Shown here piece after piece: positions 8,102 to 18,590 of a stretch of 64,000 bases of DNA; the stretch's first letter is position 1; each line of letters starts with the position of its first letter. The translations under genes and the position numbers were made by a program. The stretch is from Chromobacterium sp. ATCC 53434 (GTDB taxonomy: Bacteria > Pseudomonadota > Gammaproteobacteria > Burkholderiales > Chromobacteriaceae). The DNA lies in assembly GCF_002848345.1 (NCBI RefSeq), contig NZ_CP025429.1:1364001-1428000 (forward strand), read 5' to 3'. The notes under the pieces are model-generated. The model was given only the letters and a program-made list of their open reading frames with translations, was not told the origin of the DNA and ran no database searches.

Positions 8102-8405
8102 ACATATCCGTCGATTTCGCTTTCGCGATGACCGTTGGGTCTCGACAGGAGGCGAACTATACCTTGACCAATTTTACCGTGCAAGCGCTTCGTGAAAATA
8201 TTTTGAAAAATTGCAGAAATTACCCATTTTGACTGGCGAATGAGGTATCCGGCGCGACATGACGGCCCGCTATGGGTATTGATATTTAATTATGGAATAA
8301 GATTGAAAAATAATATCACTTAACGTTCTAACTAACCGCTGATAAGGTAGCGCCATGTCCGGCCGTCGGGGCCGGGAGACACCGCATACCGATGGAGATT
8401 CGACG
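8102..8405. other. Intergenic region between tRNA cluster and ABC transporter
   Basis: 304 bases without a gene. It holds the tRNA promoter (8156-8184, minus) and an A/T-rich stretch at about 8276-8335, unusual in this G+C-rich window, that presumably carries the transporter promoter; no clear -35/-10 pair stands out there. Confidence 0.5.
8156..8184 (-). promoter_or_regulatory. Sigma-70 promoter of the tRNA cluster
   Basis: Reading the minus strand: TTGCAC (8184-8179), 17-base spacer, TATAGT (8161-8156), then a GC-rich discriminator TCGCC as in stringently controlled stable-RNA promoters. It starts 55 bases before the first tRNA. Confidence 0.7.
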
Positions 8406-9170
8406 ATGAAAAAATGGAATGCCGCGCTGCTGTTGGGACTGTCGCTGGCCGCCGCGGCGGCCCAGGCCGACGATCTGGCCGATATCCGCAAGGCCGGCGT
8501 GCTGAAGATCGGCACCGAGGGCACTTATGCGCCGTTCACCTACCATAACGCCTCCGGCGAGCTGACTGGCTTCGACGTCGAGATCGGCCAGGCCATCGCC
8601 AAGCGGCTGGGCGTCAAGCCGCAATTCGTCGAAGGCAAGTGGGACGGGCTGATCGCCGGTCTGGACGTCAAGCGCTACGACGTGGTGATCAACGAGGTGG
8701 CCGTCACCGACGCCCGCAGGCAGAAGTATGATTTCTCGACGCCCTACATCGTGTCCAAGGCGGTGCTGATCGTCCGCGACGACAACCGCGACATCAAGCG
8801 TTTCGAAGACTTGAAGGGCCGCAAGTCGGCCAATACCCTGACCAGCAACTTCGGCAAGCTGGCGCAGCGCTACGGCGCCGAGATCGTGCCGACCCAGGGT
8901 TTCAACGAATCGGTCGCGCTGCTGGAGTCCGGCCGGGTGGAAACCACGATCAACGACAGCCTGTCCTTCCTCGACTTCAAGAAGAAGCAGCCGGGCAGCA
9001 AGCTGAAGGTGGCTGCCACCGAGGCCAGCGGCGAGGCGTCGGCGGTGCTGCTGCGCAAGGGCAGTCCGGAGTTGAAGGCGGCCATCGACAAGGCGCTGGC
9101 GGCGATCAAGGCCGACGGCAGCTACCAGAAGATCTCGTACAAGTATTTCGGCGCCGACGTGTCGCGTTGA
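8406..9170 (+). CDS. Polar amino-acid ABC transporter, periplasmic binding protein
   Basis: 254 residues from the ATG at 8406 (MKKWNAALL), which gives a signal peptide (about 1-21, cut after AAAQA); an upstream in-frame start would spoil the signal. The body is an SBP_bac_3 fold: GTEGTYAPFTYHNASGELTGFDVEIG is the ligand-site opening (quoted by its ends, G-T-E-G to D-V-E-I-G), then DGLIAGLDVKRYDVV. It resembles cystine and general polar amino-acid binders. It is followed by permease and ATPase genes, forming one operon for import. Exact substrate not determinable by eye. Confidence 0.9.
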   Translation: MKKWNAALLLGLSLAAAAAQADDLADIRKAGVLKIGTEGTYAPFTYHNASGELTGFDVEIGQAIAKRLGVKPQFVEGKWDGLIAGLDVKRYDVVINEVAVTDARRQKYDFSTPYIVSKAVLIVRDDNRDIKRFEDLKGRKSANTLTSNFGKLAQRYGAEIVPTQGFNESVALLESGRVETTINDSLSFLDFKKKQPGSKLKVAATEASGEASAVLLRKGSPELKAAIDKALAAIKADGSYQKISYKYFGADVSR

Positions 9171-9184
9171 GTTGAGGAGTGGCG

Positions 9185-9865
9185 ATGCCCCCGTGGTTGC
9201 AATTGATGGCGGATTCGCTGCCGTCGCTGCTGTACGCCGGCATGGTGTTCACCGTGCCGCTGACGCTGCTGTCCTTCGCCGGCGGCCTGGCGCTGGGCCT
9301 GGCCGTGGCGCTGATCCGGCTGTTCGGGCCGCGCCCGCTGGTCCTGCTGGTGCGCGGCTATTCCTGGCTGGTGCGCGGCACGCCGCTATTGGTGCAACTG
9401 TTCGTGATCTTCTACGGCCTGCCGCGCGTCGGCATCGTGTTCGATCCGTTCCCGGCGGCCTTGCTCGGTTTTGTGCTCAGCGTCGGCGCCTACACCTCGG
9501 AAGTCATCCGCGCGGCGATCTCGTCGGTGCCGAAGGCGCAGTGGGAGGCGGCGTATTCCTTGGGCATGAGCTGGTCGCAGGCGATGCGCCGCACGATATT
9601 GCCGCAGGCGGGCAGGGTGGCGGTGCCGCCGCTGGCCAATTCCTTCATCTCGCTGGTCAAGGACACCTCGCTGGCGGCGGTGCTGACGGTGCCGGAAATG
9701 TTCCAGGCCGCGCAGCGCATCGCCGCGACCACTTACGAACCGTTGTTGCTGTATCTGGAGACCGCCTTCATCTATCTATTGTTGAGCACCGTGCTGAGCT
9801 GGCTGCAGGAGCGGCTGGAAAAACGTTTCGACCGCCATGTGGCGCCGGTGGGGGCAGCGGCATGA
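9185..9865 (+). CDS. Amino-acid ABC transporter permease (HisM/GlnP family)
   Basis: 226 residues. ATG 9185 was chosen over a GTG at 9179 because GAGGAG sits eight bases before it. About five membrane helices; the EAA loop (EAAYSLGMSWSQAMRRTILPQA, ends only) at residues 120-140 contacts the ATPase. RGTPLLVQLFVIFYGLP is typical of the polar amino-acid permease family. Stop overlaps the ATPase start (ATGA 9862-9865). A single permease gene suggests a homodimer. Confidence 0.92.
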   Translation: MPPWLQLMADSLPSLLYAGMVFTVPLTLLSFAGGLALGLAVALIRLFGPRPLVLLVRGYSWLVRGTPLLVQLFVIFYGLPRVGIVFDPFPAALLGFVLSVGAYTSEVIRAAISSVPKAQWEAAYSLGMSWSQAMRRTILPQAGRVAVPPLANSFISLVKDTSLAAVLTVPEMFQAAQRIAATTYEPLLLYLETAFIYLLLSTVLSWLQERLEKRFDRHVAPVGAAA

Positions 9866-10626
9866 TCAAGCTGAACGACATCGTCAAATCCTTCGGCGGC
9901 CACACGGTGCTGGACCGGGTCGGCCTGGAGCTGGCCGAGGGCGGCGTCACCGCGCTGATCGGTCCGTCCGGCGGCGGCAAGAGCACGCTGCTGCGTTGCG
10001 CCAACCTGCTGGAGACGCCGGATGCCGGCGAGCTGTCGCTGGCCGGCGAGACGCTGCGCTTCGCGCCCGGCCGCCGTCTGCCGCGCGAGGCCATTCTGCG
10101 CGTGCGCCGCGCCACCGGCATGGTGTTCCAGAGCTTCCAGTTGTTTCCGCACCAGACCGTTTTGCAGAATGTGATGGAGGGCCTGCTGACCGTGCAGCGC
10201 TGGCCGCGCGACAAGGCCGAGGCGAGGGCGCGCGAGTTGCTGGACAAGGTGGGCATGGCGCACAAGGCCGACGCCTGGCCGGCCACGCTGTCCGGCGGCC
10301 AGCAGCAGCGGGTGGCGATCGCCCGCGCGCTGGCGCCGTCGCCGCGCTTGTTGTTGTGCGACGAGCCGACGTCGGCGCTGGACCCGGAACTGGCGGCCGA
10401 GGTGGTGGCGGTGCTGCGCCAGCTGGCGGCCGACGGCGTCACCATGCTGATGGCGACGCATGATCTGCGGCTGGCGGCCAGCGTCGCGCGCGACGTGGTG
10501 CTGCTGGAGCACGGCAGGGTGGTGGAGGCGGGACCGGCCGCGCAGATATTCGGCGCGCCGCGCGAACGCCGCACCGCGGAGTATGTGTCGACCTTGACGG
10601 CGGGCGCGCGCGCGGTCTCGCTCTAG
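9862..10626 (+). CDS. Amino-acid ABC transporter ATP-binding protein
   Basis: 254 residues. Walker A GPSGGGKST (about 33-41), Q-loop in MVFQSFQLFPH, signature LSGGQQQRVAIARAL, Walker B LLLCDEPTSALDPE, and switch His in ATHDL. It drives import by the preceding permease. The third gene of the binding protein-permease-ATPase operon. Its stop overlaps the stop of the convergent GGDEF gene by three to four bases, leaving no room for an intergenic terminator. Confidence 0.94.
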   Translation: MIKLNDIVKSFGGHTVLDRVGLELAEGGVTALIGPSGGGKSTLLRCANLLETPDAGELSLAGETLRFAPGRRLPREAILRVRRATGMVFQSFQLFPHQTVLQNVMEGLLTVQRWPRDKAEARARELLDKVGMAHKADAWPATLSGGQQQRVAIARALAPSPRLLLCDEPTSALDPELAAEVVAVLRQLAADGVTMLMATHDLRLAASVARDVVLLEHGRVVEAGPAAQIFGAPRERRTAEYVSTLTAGARAVSL

Positions 10627-11567
10627 TCCCGGCCCTCCGCCGGCGCGGAGGCGCAGGCGCGGGCCCGTCCCTGGCGCTTGGCCTGGTATAGCTGGCGGTC
10701 GGCCTCCTCGATCAGCGCCTGCGGCGTCGACTCGTGGCTGGCGACGACGGTGGCGACGCCGAGACTGGCGGTCACCACCTCGGCCACGTCGGAGGCGGCA
10801 TGGGGGATCGCCAGCTCCCGGATTGCGGTCAGGACGGCGTGGGCGACGCCGGCGGCGCCGTCGGTGTCGGGGAGGATGCAGGCGAACTCCTCGCCGCCGT
10901 AGCGCGCGGTCAGATCGTGCGGACGGCGCGCCGATTGCTTGATCGCCTGCGCGACCCGGCGCAGGCAGTCGTCGCCGGCCTGGTGGCCGTAGCGGTCGTT
11001 GAAGCGCTTGAAATGGTCGACATCGATCATCAGCAACGAGATCGGTTGTTGCAGCCGCGCGCATTGCAGCCAGTCGGCCTGCAGCACTTCGTCGAAGCGG
11101 CGGCGGTTGGCCACGCCGGTCAGGCCGTCGACCAGCGCGATGGCGCTGAGCAGGTCGGTCTGGAACTTCAGCGCCAGATGGGTGCGCACCCGGGCGCGCA
11201 GTATCGTGTGGTTGACCGGCTTGACGATGTAGTCGACGCCGCCGAGTTCGAAGCCGCGCGCCTCGTCTGCCTCCTCGCGCTGGGCGGACACGAAGATGAT
11301 GGGCACGGCGCGGGTGCGGACGTCGGCCTTCAGCAGCCGGCACACCTCGAAACCATCTATGCCGGGCATCACCAGGTCCAGCAGGATCAGGTCAGGCATC
11401 ACCGCCTGGCATTGTTCTATCGCCTGCTCGCCGCTCAGGGCCATGAAAATCTCGTAATCGTCCTTGAACAGATCGCGCACCAGCAGGATGTTGGCGGTCT
11501 GGTCGTCGACTACCAGAATCTTGGGCCGCGCCGCGGCGTCGGGCGGCTCGGACGGGAGTGGGTCCAT
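10623..11567 (-). CDS. Response regulator with diguanylate cyclase domain (REC-GGDEF, WspR/PleD-like)
   Basis: 314 residues. REC domain at about 15-135 with acidic pocket VVDD and phospho-acceptor D64 (LLDLVMPG) and the K of VKP. The GGDEF domain spans 140-300, with signature RYGGEEF (224-228), a form known to be active. No RxxD inhibitory site is obvious five residues before the signature. It makes cyclic di-GMP when phosphorylated. The start codon directly abuts the stop of the hybrid kinase upstream on this strand, so the kinase is the likely phosphodonor, through its HPt domain. Confidence 0.93.
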   Translation of the reverse strand: MDPLPSEPPDAAARPKILVVDDQTANILLVRDLFKDDYEIFMALSGEQAIEQCQAVMPDLILLDLVMPGIDGFEVCRLLKADVRTRAVPIIFVSAQREEADEARGFELGGVDYIVKPVNHTILRARVRTHLALKFQTDLLSAIALVDGLTGVANRRRFDEVLQADWLQCARLQQPISLLMIDVDHFKRFNDRYGHQAGDDCLRRVAQAIKQSARRPHDLTARYGGEEFACILPDTDGAAGVAHAVLTAIRELAIPHAASDVAEVVTASLGVATVVASHESTPQALIEEADRQLYQAKRQGRARACASAPAEGRD

Positions 11568-14500
11568 TTACGCTTCGCTTTCGATCAGATGCTTGACGAT
11601 GCTGGCGGCCGGCGCGAATTGCAGCAATTGCACCTGCTCGACCAAATCCTCGACCTGCGGCCGGACGCGTTCCGCCGTTTGCGGCGGCAGCGACATCACC
11701 AGGTCTATCGCCGCCAGATTGCCGCTTTCCAGCAATGGCAGCAGCGCATGCAGCCGCTCCAGCCATTGTTGCGGCGACAGCGGTTCGACGGGGGAGTCCT
11801 CGGCCGGCGGCGGCAGCCGCTCCGCCAGTTGTCCGATGCCGTCGCGCGCCAGCTGCCGCAGCTCGGTCGCGGCCCGGCGCCAGGCGTCGATATCGGTGTC
11901 GGCGCCGGTTTTGGCGCGCGTTTCCAGCTCGGCGGCGCGGCGCGCCAGCGCGGCGGCGCCCACGGTGGCGGCGGTGCCTTTCAGCGAATGAAAGGTGGCG
12001 GCCAGGCCGGTCGTCGTGCCGTCGTCCAGCTGACGGTCCAGTTGTTCCAGCAGCCGCTCGGCTTCCGGGCCGAAGCGGCGCAGCGCGTTGTGCATCGCTT
12101 CGCGCCTGAGGCCGAAGCGCTGCAACACCCGCTGCTCCGGCTCGATGTCCGGCGCCTGGGTTTCCTCAATGTCTGCGGCGGCGGGCGCGGCGGCCGCGCG
12201 GCCGGTCAGCGCGAGCAGTCTCGGCACCAGCTGGTTGATGTCTATCGGCTTGCCGATGTGGTCGTTCATGCCGGAGGCCAGGCACGCGTCGCGGTCGGCC
12301 GGGCTGGCGTTGGCCGTCATCGCCAGTATAGGCAGCTCGACGCCGTGGCCGCGAATGCGGCGGGTGGCCTCCAGGCCGTCGATGTCCGGCATCTGCATGT
12401 CCATGATCACCGCGTCGAAGCGGGCGTCGGGCGAAGTGGCCATCGCCACGCCCTGCAAGCCGCCTTCGGCCATCTCCACCCGCGCGCCCTCGATGGCGAG
12501 CAGCTCCGACGCCACCTGGCGGTTCAGCGCGTTGTCCTCGACCAGCAGCAGCCGCATGCCGGCCAGCCGCTGTCCGGCCGCGGCCGTCGTCGCCGCCGCC
12601 GCGCCGTGCAGGCAGCGGGTCACGGTTTCCAGCAATTGCTGCGGCGTGATCGGCTTGGTCAGAAAGTCGGCGAACGGGCTGTCGTCGCGGTCGACCAGTT
12701 CCGACAGCACTTCGCGGCCGAAGGCGGTGATCATGATGACCACCGGCGCTTCCGCCGGGGCGCAGGTTTCGCGCAGACGGTGCGCGGCGCCGACGCCGTC
12801 CATGTCCGGCATGCACCAGTCCATCAGCACCACGTCGTAGCGCTGGCCGGCGTTGGCGGCGTCGGCCACCGCGCGGATCGCGGCGGCACCGTTGGCGGCG
12901 TAATCGGCATGCCAGCCGGCCGTGCGTATCGTGCCACCCAGCACCTCGCCCATCAGCGGATTGTCGTCCACCACCAGGATGCGCAGCCGCTCCGGGCCGG
13001 GCAGCGACTGCGCGGTCAGCGGCGCGGCGTCGGCGACGTCAAGCTCGATGTCGAACCAGAAGCGGCTGCCGCGGCCCGGCTCGCTTTCCACTTGCAGCCG
13101 GCCGCCCATCAGGCCGGCCAGCCGTTGGCTGATCGCCAGGCCGAGGCCGGTGCCGCCGAAGCGCCGGGCGGTGGAGGCCTCGGCCTGGGTGAAGCCCTCG
13201 AAGATGTGGCGCTGCTGCTCCGGGCTGATGCCTATGCCGGTGTCGCGAACCGCGAAGCGCAGCAGGGCGCGCTGGTCCCGCAGCCGCAAGCGCTCCACGC
13301 TGACGACCACCTGGCCGCGCTCGGTGAATTTCATCGCGTTGCCGGCCAGATTGATCAGGATCTGCTGCAGCCGCAGGCGGTCGCCGGCCACCGCGGCGGG
13401 CAAGGCCGGATCGATCTCGAACACCGCCTCGACATCCTTCTCGCCATGGCTGCCGGACAAGATCACGCCCAGGTCGCGCAGCAGGCCGTCCAGCAGGAAG
13501 GGGTGCAATTCCAGCTGCAGCTTGCCAGCCTCTATCTTGGAGAAATCCAGGATGTCGTTCAGCAGGCCCAGCAGCGATTTGGCGGCGGTCTGGGTCTTGG
13601 CGACGTAGTCGAGCTGGCGCGGGTCCAGCGTGGTGTGCAGCAGCAGTTGCAGCAGACCCAGCACCGCGTTCAGCGGGGTGCGGATCTCGTGGCTCATATT
13701 GGCCAGGAACTGGCTCTTGGCCATGCTGGCCTGCTCGGCCAGCTGCTTGGCCTGTATCAGCTGCGCCTCGGAGCGGCGTCGTTCTGTGATGTCGACGGCG
13801 ATGCCGACATAGCCGTCTATGGCGCCGGCGTCGTCGCGTATCGCAGTCACAGCCAGCGATACCGCGACGTGGCTGCCGTCCTTGCGCACATAGGTCCATT
13901 CGCGGATTTCGGCGCCGGCGATTTCGGGCAGGTGGACGAAGGCCCTGAAGCCGGCGACGTCCTCGCCGTATTGCGCGCTCAATTCGCGGCCGCGGGCGAC
14001 CACTTCCCGCTCCAGGTGGAAGCGGGCCGGCGTGCAGAGGCCCACCATCTCCTGCTGGGCATAGCCCAGCATGCGCTCGGCGCCGGCGTTGAACACGGTG
14101 ATCAGGCCTTCGCTGTCGGTGGCGATGATGGACACTTCCGACGCGGCCGCCAGCACATTGGACAGCAGCAGGCTCAGGCGCTGGATTTCGGCGTCGGCCA
14201 GCTTGCGGCGGGTGGTGTCGATCCGCAGCGCGATGATGCGCTCGATGCCGCCGCGTTCGTCGGTCAGCGGCGCGATCACGGTATCGGACCAGCGCAGGCC
14301 GCCGTCGCCGGCGCGGTTGCAGATTTCCCCATGCCAGGCTTCGCCGCGCAGCAGGGTTTCGCGCAGGGCCTGCCAGAAGGCCGGATCGTGCTGGCCGGAG
14401 GCGAGCAGGCGGTGGTCCTGGCCGATCAGTTGCTCGCGGGCGTAGCCGCTGACCTCGCAGAAGCGGTCGTTGACTTCCAGGATGCGGCCGTCGGCGTCGG

Positions 14501-16388
14501 TGACCGAGTATTGCAGCTGCTGGTTGATGGTGCGCAGCAGCGCCTCGTTCTCGCGCAGCGCGGCGGCCAGCCGGGTGCGGCCTTCCACCAGCTCGGTGAC
14601 GTCGTGCACCACCGAGTAGAAGCCGCGCACCACGCCGTCCACTACGTCGGGCATATAGTCGACCAGCGTGTGGCGCATGCTGCCGTCGGGGGCGGGCTGG
14701 GTCCGTTCGAACTGCACCGTTTCGCCGCGCAGCGCGGCCTCGATGCGGGGGAGGCTGGTCGCCAGCAGGACCGGGTCCATCAGCTTGGACAGCGGCGTGC
14801 CCGGCAGGCTGTCCGGCGCGCGCTGGAACCAGTTGTGGTAGGCGCGGTTGGCCAGCTGGTTGACCAGATTGCGGTCCCAATAGCCTATCATCGACGGCAC
14901 GGCGTCCAGCATGGTGCGCAGGTCGCGGCGCATGCTTTCCAGCTGGTGGGTGCGCTCCTCCACCTGTTCTTCCAGCTTGGTGTTCAGCGCCAGCAGTTGC
15001 GCTTCCATTTCCTTCTGCTGGGTGATGTCGCGCACCGTGGCCGAGACGCCGACCACGGCGCCGTCATTGTCGTAGATCGGCGAGACCGATACCGCCGCAT
15101 CCATCAGCGCGCCGTCCTTGCGGCGGCGCAGCGTCTGGAAGTGGGCGACGCGTTCACCGCGGCCGATGCGGGCGAGCAGCGCCTGCTCTTCCGGTTGTTT
15201 CTGTTCCGGCACGATCAGCCGGGGCAGCGAGCGGCCGACCGCTTCGGCGGCACGGTGGCCGAACATATCCTGCGCGCCCTTGTTCCAGCTGACGATGGTG
15301 CCGTCCAGCGTCATGCCTATGATGGCGTCTATCGAGCTTTCGACGATGGCGGCCAGATCCTCCTGGGTGCTTTGCAGGCGGCGGCGGGACAGCACATTGC
15401 TGCGCCAGGCATAGGCCAGCGCCGCGCCGATCAGGCTGAACACTCCGCCTATCAGCGCGGCCAGGTCGGTCGACGGCAGGTTCAGGTCGGCGGCGAAGGC
15501 CGGGCTGGCGTGGAAGGTCAGCTGCCAGACGCGGCCGAAGATCGGGGCGGCCTGGACGGCGATGGCGGAAGGGTGCGGCGCCGCGGCCTGGGTGCGGAAG
15601 AAAACGATGGGGCTGGCGGCATTGGTGGTGTCGCTGAGCTCCAGCCAGCCGCTGTTCGGGTCGAAGGGGATTTTTCTCAAGGCCTCGTCTATCTGCAACG
15701 GCGCGTAGCTCCAGCCCAGCGCCAGCCGGCGGCGGGCCTCCAGCGTGTCCGGAGTGGCGACGCCGCGATAGATGGGCAGCAGGATCAGGAAGCCTTGTCC
15801 GGGCCGGGCCGAGGTCTGTTTCAGCGTGACCGGCTCTGACAGCCGCGCCTCGCCGCTGTCCACCGCCTCTTGCGCGGCGCGGCGGCGGGTCGGGTCGGAG
15901 GCGATGTCCAGGCCGATGGCGGAGGCGTTGGACGGGGGCTCGACCAGCTGGACGATGGCGTGCTCGCCGCTGTAGGGCTGGAATTGCTGGATGGAAAAGT
16001 CGGTTGCGTCGCCGACGCGCATGTCGGCGACGAAGCCGGCCAGCTCGTCGGCCGGCACGCGGCGGATGAAGCCGAAGCCGCGGGTGCCGGGGAATTCGCG
16101 TTCGATGTCGCGGCTCAGGCCGTAGCGATGGAAGGCCGCGCGGGACGGGCCGCGCTCGCCGGCGGCGACGACCACGCCGCGGGTGCCGCGCAAGCCGTAC
16201 TGGTAGCGGTTGAGCCGTTCGGTGATGCCGGTCAGCGCGCGTTGCGCGGCCTGGCTGGCGGCCTGGCGCAGGGTATCGGCATTGCGGCTCTCGATCAGCT
16301 GGCAGGCGAGCGTGGTGAGGAGCAGGCCCAGGATCAGCGTGCCCGCCGCCCACCGGATGGCGGAAGAGGGGGAAAGCTTTCTCGTCAT
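11568..16388 (-). CDS. Hybrid sensor histidine kinase: CHASE, four PAS, HisKA, HATPase, two REC, HPt
   Basis: 1606 residues. Membrane helix about 14-30, periplasmic CHASE domain about 45-290, second helix about 310-328. Then PAS domains begin near 345, 485, 610 and 735. HisKA follows with H900 (SHEIRTPL), and HATPase with N box NLAGNAMKF and DTGIG and GTGLGL. Receiver domains are at about 1140-1260 (D1190) and 1280-1400 (D1330), and HPt near 1430-1520 (H1467 in FHSLKG). All phosphorelay residues are present. It senses an external ligand by CHASE and internal cues by PAS, and passes phosphate His-Asp-His-Asp, probably to the adjacent REC-GGDEF protein. A barA/rpf-like layout, but no specific orthologue recognised. 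Confidence 0.93.
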   Translation of the reverse strand: MTRKLSPSSAIRWAAGTLILGLLLTTLACQLIESRNADTLRQAASQAAQRALTGITERLNRYQYGLRGTRGVVVAAGERGPSRAAFHRYGLSRDIEREFPGTRGFGFIRRVPADELAGFVADMRVGDATDFSIQQFQPYSGEHAIVQLVEPPSNASAIGLDIASDPTRRRAAQEAVDSGEARLSEPVTLKQTSARPGQGFLILLPIYRGVATPDTLEARRRLALGWSYAPLQIDEALRKIPFDPNSGWLELSDTTNAASPIVFFRTQAAAPHPSAIAVQAAPIFGRVWQLTFHASPAFAADLNLPSTDLAALIGGVFSLIGAALAYAWRSNVLSRRRLQSTQEDLAAIVESSIDAIIGMTLDGTIVSWNKGAQDMFGHRAAEAVGRSLPRLIVPEQKQPEEQALLARIGRGERVAHFQTLRRRKDGALMDAAVSVSPIYDNDGAVVGVSATVRDITQQKEMEAQLLALNTKLEEQVEERTHQLESMRRDLRTMLDAVPSMIGYWDRNLVNQLANRAYHNWFQRAPDSLPGTPLSKLMDPVLLATSLPRIEAALRGETVQFERTQPAPDGSMRHTLVDYMPDVVDGVVRGFYSVVHDVTELVEGRTRLAAALRENEALLRTINQQLQYSVTDADGRILEVNDRFCEVSGYAREQLIGQDHRLLASGQHDPAFWQALRETLLRGEAWHGEICNRAGDGGLRWSDTVIAPLTDERGGIERIIALRIDTTRRKLADAEIQRLSLLLSNVLAAASEVSIIATDSEGLITVFNAGAERMLGYAQQEMVGLCTPARFHLEREVVARGRELSAQYGEDVAGFRAFVHLPEIAGAEIREWTYVRKDGSHVAVSLAVTAIRDDAGAIDGYVGIAVDITERRRSEAQLIQAKQLAEQASMAKSQFLANMSHEIRTPLNAVLGLLQLLLHTTLDPRQLDYVAKTQTAAKSLLGLLNDILDFSKIEAGKLQLELHPFLLDGLLRDLGVILSGSHGEKDVEAVFEIDPALPAAVAGDRLRLQQILINLAGNAMKFTERGQVVVSVERLRLRDQRALLRFAVRDTGIGISPEQQRHIFEGFTQAEASTARRFGGTGLGLAISQRLAGLMGGRLQVESEPGRGSRFWFDIELDVADAAPLTAQSLPGPERLRILVVDDNPLMGEVLGGTIRTAGWHADYAANGAAAIRAVADAANAGQRYDVVLMDWCMPDMDGVGAAHRLRETCAPAEAPVVIMITAFGREVLSELVDRDDSPFADFLTKPITPQQLLETVTRCLHGAAAATTAAAGQRLAGMRLLLVEDNALNRQVASELLAIEGARVEMAEGGLQGVAMATSPDARFDAVIMDMQMPDIDGLEATRRIRGHGVELPILAMTANASPADRDACLASGMNDHIGKPIDINQLVPRLLALTGRAAAAPAAADIEETQAPDIEPEQRVLQRFGLRREAMHNALRRFGPEAERLLEQLDRQLDDGTTTGLAATFHSLKGTAATVGAAALARRAAELETRAKTGADTDIDAWRRAATELRQLARDGIGQLAERLPPPAEDSPVEPLSPQQWLERLHALLPLLESGNLAAIDLVMSLPPQTAERVRPQVEDLVEQVQLLQFAPAASIVKHLIESEA

Positions 16389-16497
16389 GGCTCGTTTCGT
16401 CGCAGCGGTTGGCGCGGGCTCCGGGTCGCTTGGCGCCCGGTTGTTTGATCATAGTTGCGATTTGGCGACGATGGGGCGATGACGGATGGTTTGGAAA

Positions 16498-16523
16498 CGA
16501 AAAAAGCCCGCATCAGCGGGCTG
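16498..16523 (-). terminator. Rho-independent terminator of the single tRNA-Ala gene
   Basis: On the minus strand AGCCCGC-TGAT-GCGGGCT is followed by six T. It starts about 25 bases after the tRNA 3' end. Confidence 0.85.
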
Positions 16524-16548
16524 TTTCCAATACTGCGACGTGGTCGTT

Positions 16549-16624
<76 letters not shown>

Positions 16625-16652
16625 GCTCGACGCTGCGTTCACAGTGAGGCGC

Positions 16653-16681
16653 AGTATAAGGCCAGCGATTTTTCTTGTAAA
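16653..16681 (-). promoter_or_regulatory. Sigma-70 promoter of tRNA-Ala
   Basis: Minus strand TTTACA (16681-16676), 17-base spacer, TATACT (16658-16653): five of six matches in each box, and a G/C-rich discriminator. Located 29 bases before the tRNA. Confidence 0.8.
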
Positions 16682-16864
16682 TACCCGGCGACGTAAAAAA
16701 TAAAGGGGAAGCGCCGGAACGGCCGGGCGCGTGGCTGCTCCGTGCGAAAAGGATCTCGAGCGGGCGCTGATGACGTGCGGGCATCTCGATGTCGATGGAC
16801 AGGACGCTGTGGCGGACCTGGGCCTCGGTTATAATCGGCGGTCCGGATACGCAGGAAGGCGCCG

Positions 16865-17677
16865 ATGTCGGTTGGCCATTACGAAAACTTCCCGGTGGGA
16901 TCGCTGCTGTTGCCGCGCAAGATGCGGCGCGCGGTGCATGCCATCTATCATTTCGCCCGTTACGCCGACGATGTCGCCGACGAGGGCGACGCCGACACCG
17001 CGAGCCGGCTGGCGGAACTGGACCGGCTGGAGACCGACCTGGACCGCATCGCCGCCGGCGAGCCGCCGCGCATCGCGCTGATGGCGCCGCTGGCGGCGGC
17101 CGTCGCCGCGCACGGCTTGCCGTTGCAGCCGATGCGCGACCTGCTGTCGGCTTTCCGCCAGGATGTAGTCAAGACGCGCTACGACAGCTTCGGCGAGCTG
17201 GTCGACTACTGCCGGCGCTCGGCGAACCCGGTCGGCCGGCTGATGCTGGCGTTGTACGGCGAAACCGACGCGCGCAGCCTGGCGCAGGCCGACGGCATCT
17301 GCACCGCCTTGCAGCTGATCAATTTCTGGCAGGATGTGGCGGTGGACTGGGGCAAGGGCAGGGTCTACCTGCCGCAGGAGGACCTGGCCCGCTTCGGCGT
17401 GTCGGAGGGACAGATCGCCGACGGCCGCGCCGACGCCAAGTGGCGCGCGCTGATGCTGTACCAGGTGGAGCGCGCCCGCAAGATGCTGCAGGCCGGCGCG
17501 CCGCTGGGCAGGACGCTGCGCGGACGACTGGGGCTGGAGTTGCGGCTGATCGTGATGGGCGGAGAGCGCGTGCTGCACAAGCTGCACGCGTCCGGCGGCG
17601 ATGTGTTCGCAGAGCGGCCCAGGCTGGGTGCCGGCGATTGGATCTATATGATGTGGCGGGCGTGCCGGGCCAGGTGA
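16865..17677 (+). CDS. hpnC: Hydroxysqualene synthase HpnC
   Basis: 270 residues of the squalene/phytoene synthase fold. First Asp-rich motif ARYADDVADEGD at about residues 37-48, second motif NFWQDVAVDW near 152-161, followed by GRVYLP. In bacteria that make squalene by three steps, HpnC converts presqualene diphosphate to hydroxysqualene. It is the first of the hpnC-hpnD-hpnE run, 67 bases before hpnD. The G+C and codon use match neighbours. The cyclase (shc) is not in this window. Confidence 0.93.
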   Translation: MSVGHYENFPVGSLLLPRKMRRAVHAIYHFARYADDVADEGDADTASRLAELDRLETDLDRIAAGEPPRIALMAPLAAAVAAHGLPLQPMRDLLSAFRQDVVKTRYDSFGELVDYCRRSANPVGRLMLALYGETDARSLAQADGICTALQLINFWQDVAVDWGKGRVYLPQEDLARFGVSEGQIADGRADAKWRALMLYQVERARKMLQAGAPLGRTLRGRLGLELRLIVMGGERVLHKLHASGGDVFAERPRLGAGDWIYMMWRACRAR

Positions 17678-17744
17678 GCCGGCGCGACGCCGTGAATGCG
17701 GTCGGCTCGAACCGCGGGCCGACGACAAGTTGGGGGAGGGGCGC

Positions 17745-18590
17745 GTGACGCCGGATCAGTATTGCGAGGACAAGGCCGCGGCCAGCGGTTCCAGTTTTTA
17801 TTACAGCTTCCGTTTTCTGCCGGAGGAACGGCGTCGGGCGATCACCGCGCTGTACGCCTTCTGCCGAGAGGTGGACGACGCGGTCGACGAATGCCAGGAC
17901 CCGGGCGTGGCCCACGCCAAGCTGGCCTGGTGGCGCGGCCAGGTGCAGCGCGCCTACCGCGGCGAGGCCGATCATCCGGTGATGCGGGCGCTGCTGCCGC
18001 ATCTGGCGGCTTTCGGCCTGCCGCAGTCCGAATTGGAGGAAATCGTCGACGGCATGGAGATGGACCTGGGCATGGTCCGCTACCAGCGCTTCCAGGACCT
18101 GCTGCTGTACTGCCACCGGGCGGCCGGCGTGGTCGGCACGCTGGCGGCGCGCGTCTTCGGCTACAGCGACGAGAAGACGCTGGAGTACGCGCACGAACTG
18201 GGCGTGGCCTTCCAGCTGACCAATATCATCCGCGACGTCGGCGAGGACGCGCGCCGCGACCGCATCTACCTGCCGATGGAGGAGTTGCAGCGCTTCAACT
18301 GCCCGGCGATGGACATCCTGCATTACGAGGAAAGCGAAGCCTTCAAGGCGCTGATGGCCTTCCAGATCGAGCGCGCCCACGAGCATTACCGCAAGGCCTG
18401 GGATCTGCTGCCGGCCGCTGATCGCAAGGCGCAGCGGCCCGGCCTGTTGATGGCGGCGATCTATCGCGCCACGCTGGAGGAAATCAGCCTGGACGGACCG
18501 GCCAAGGTCTTGAACCAGCGCTTGTCGCTGACGCCGGTGCGCAAGCTGTGGCTGGCCTGGAAAACCTGGACCTTCGGCTACAAGCCGTGA
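17745..18590 (+). CDS. hpnD: Presqualene diphosphate synthase HpnD
   Basis: 281 residues from GTG 17745; a strong GGGGGAGGGG site at 17732-17740 lies just before it and rules out the upstream in-frame TTG at 17730. Asp motifs FCREVDDAVDE (about 43-53) and NIIRDVGEDARRDRIYLP (about 163-180) are those of head-to-head prenyl synthases. The enzyme joins two farnesyl diphosphates to presqualene diphosphate, supplying HpnC. The stop overlaps the GTG start of hpnE (GTGA). Confidence 0.93.
   Translation: MTPDQYCEDKAAASGSSFYYSFRFLPEERRRAITALYAFCREVDDAVDECQDPGVAHAKLAWWRGQVQRAYRGEADHPVMRALLPHLAAFGLPQSELEEIVDGMEMDLGMVRYQRFQDLLLYCHRAAGVVGTLAARVFGYSDEKTLEYAHELGVAFQLTNIIRDVGEDARRDRIYLPMEELQRFNCPAMDILHYEESEAFKALMAFQIERAHEHYRKAWDLLPAADRKAQRPGLLMAAIYRATLEEISLDGPAKVLNQRLSLTPVRKLWLAWKTWTFGYKP

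Noticed and set aside
10734..15839. A 1701-residue open frame on the plus strand opposite the hybrid kinase
   Set aside because: High-G+C coding DNA commonly leaves the antisense strand open. The composition is His/Arg/Gln/Val-rich without motifs, and the kinase on the other strand has complete domains.
17730..17744. TTG start for hpnD five codons upstream
   Set aside because: The ribosome site GGGGGAGGGG lies between it and the GTG, so it would be inside the coding sequence.
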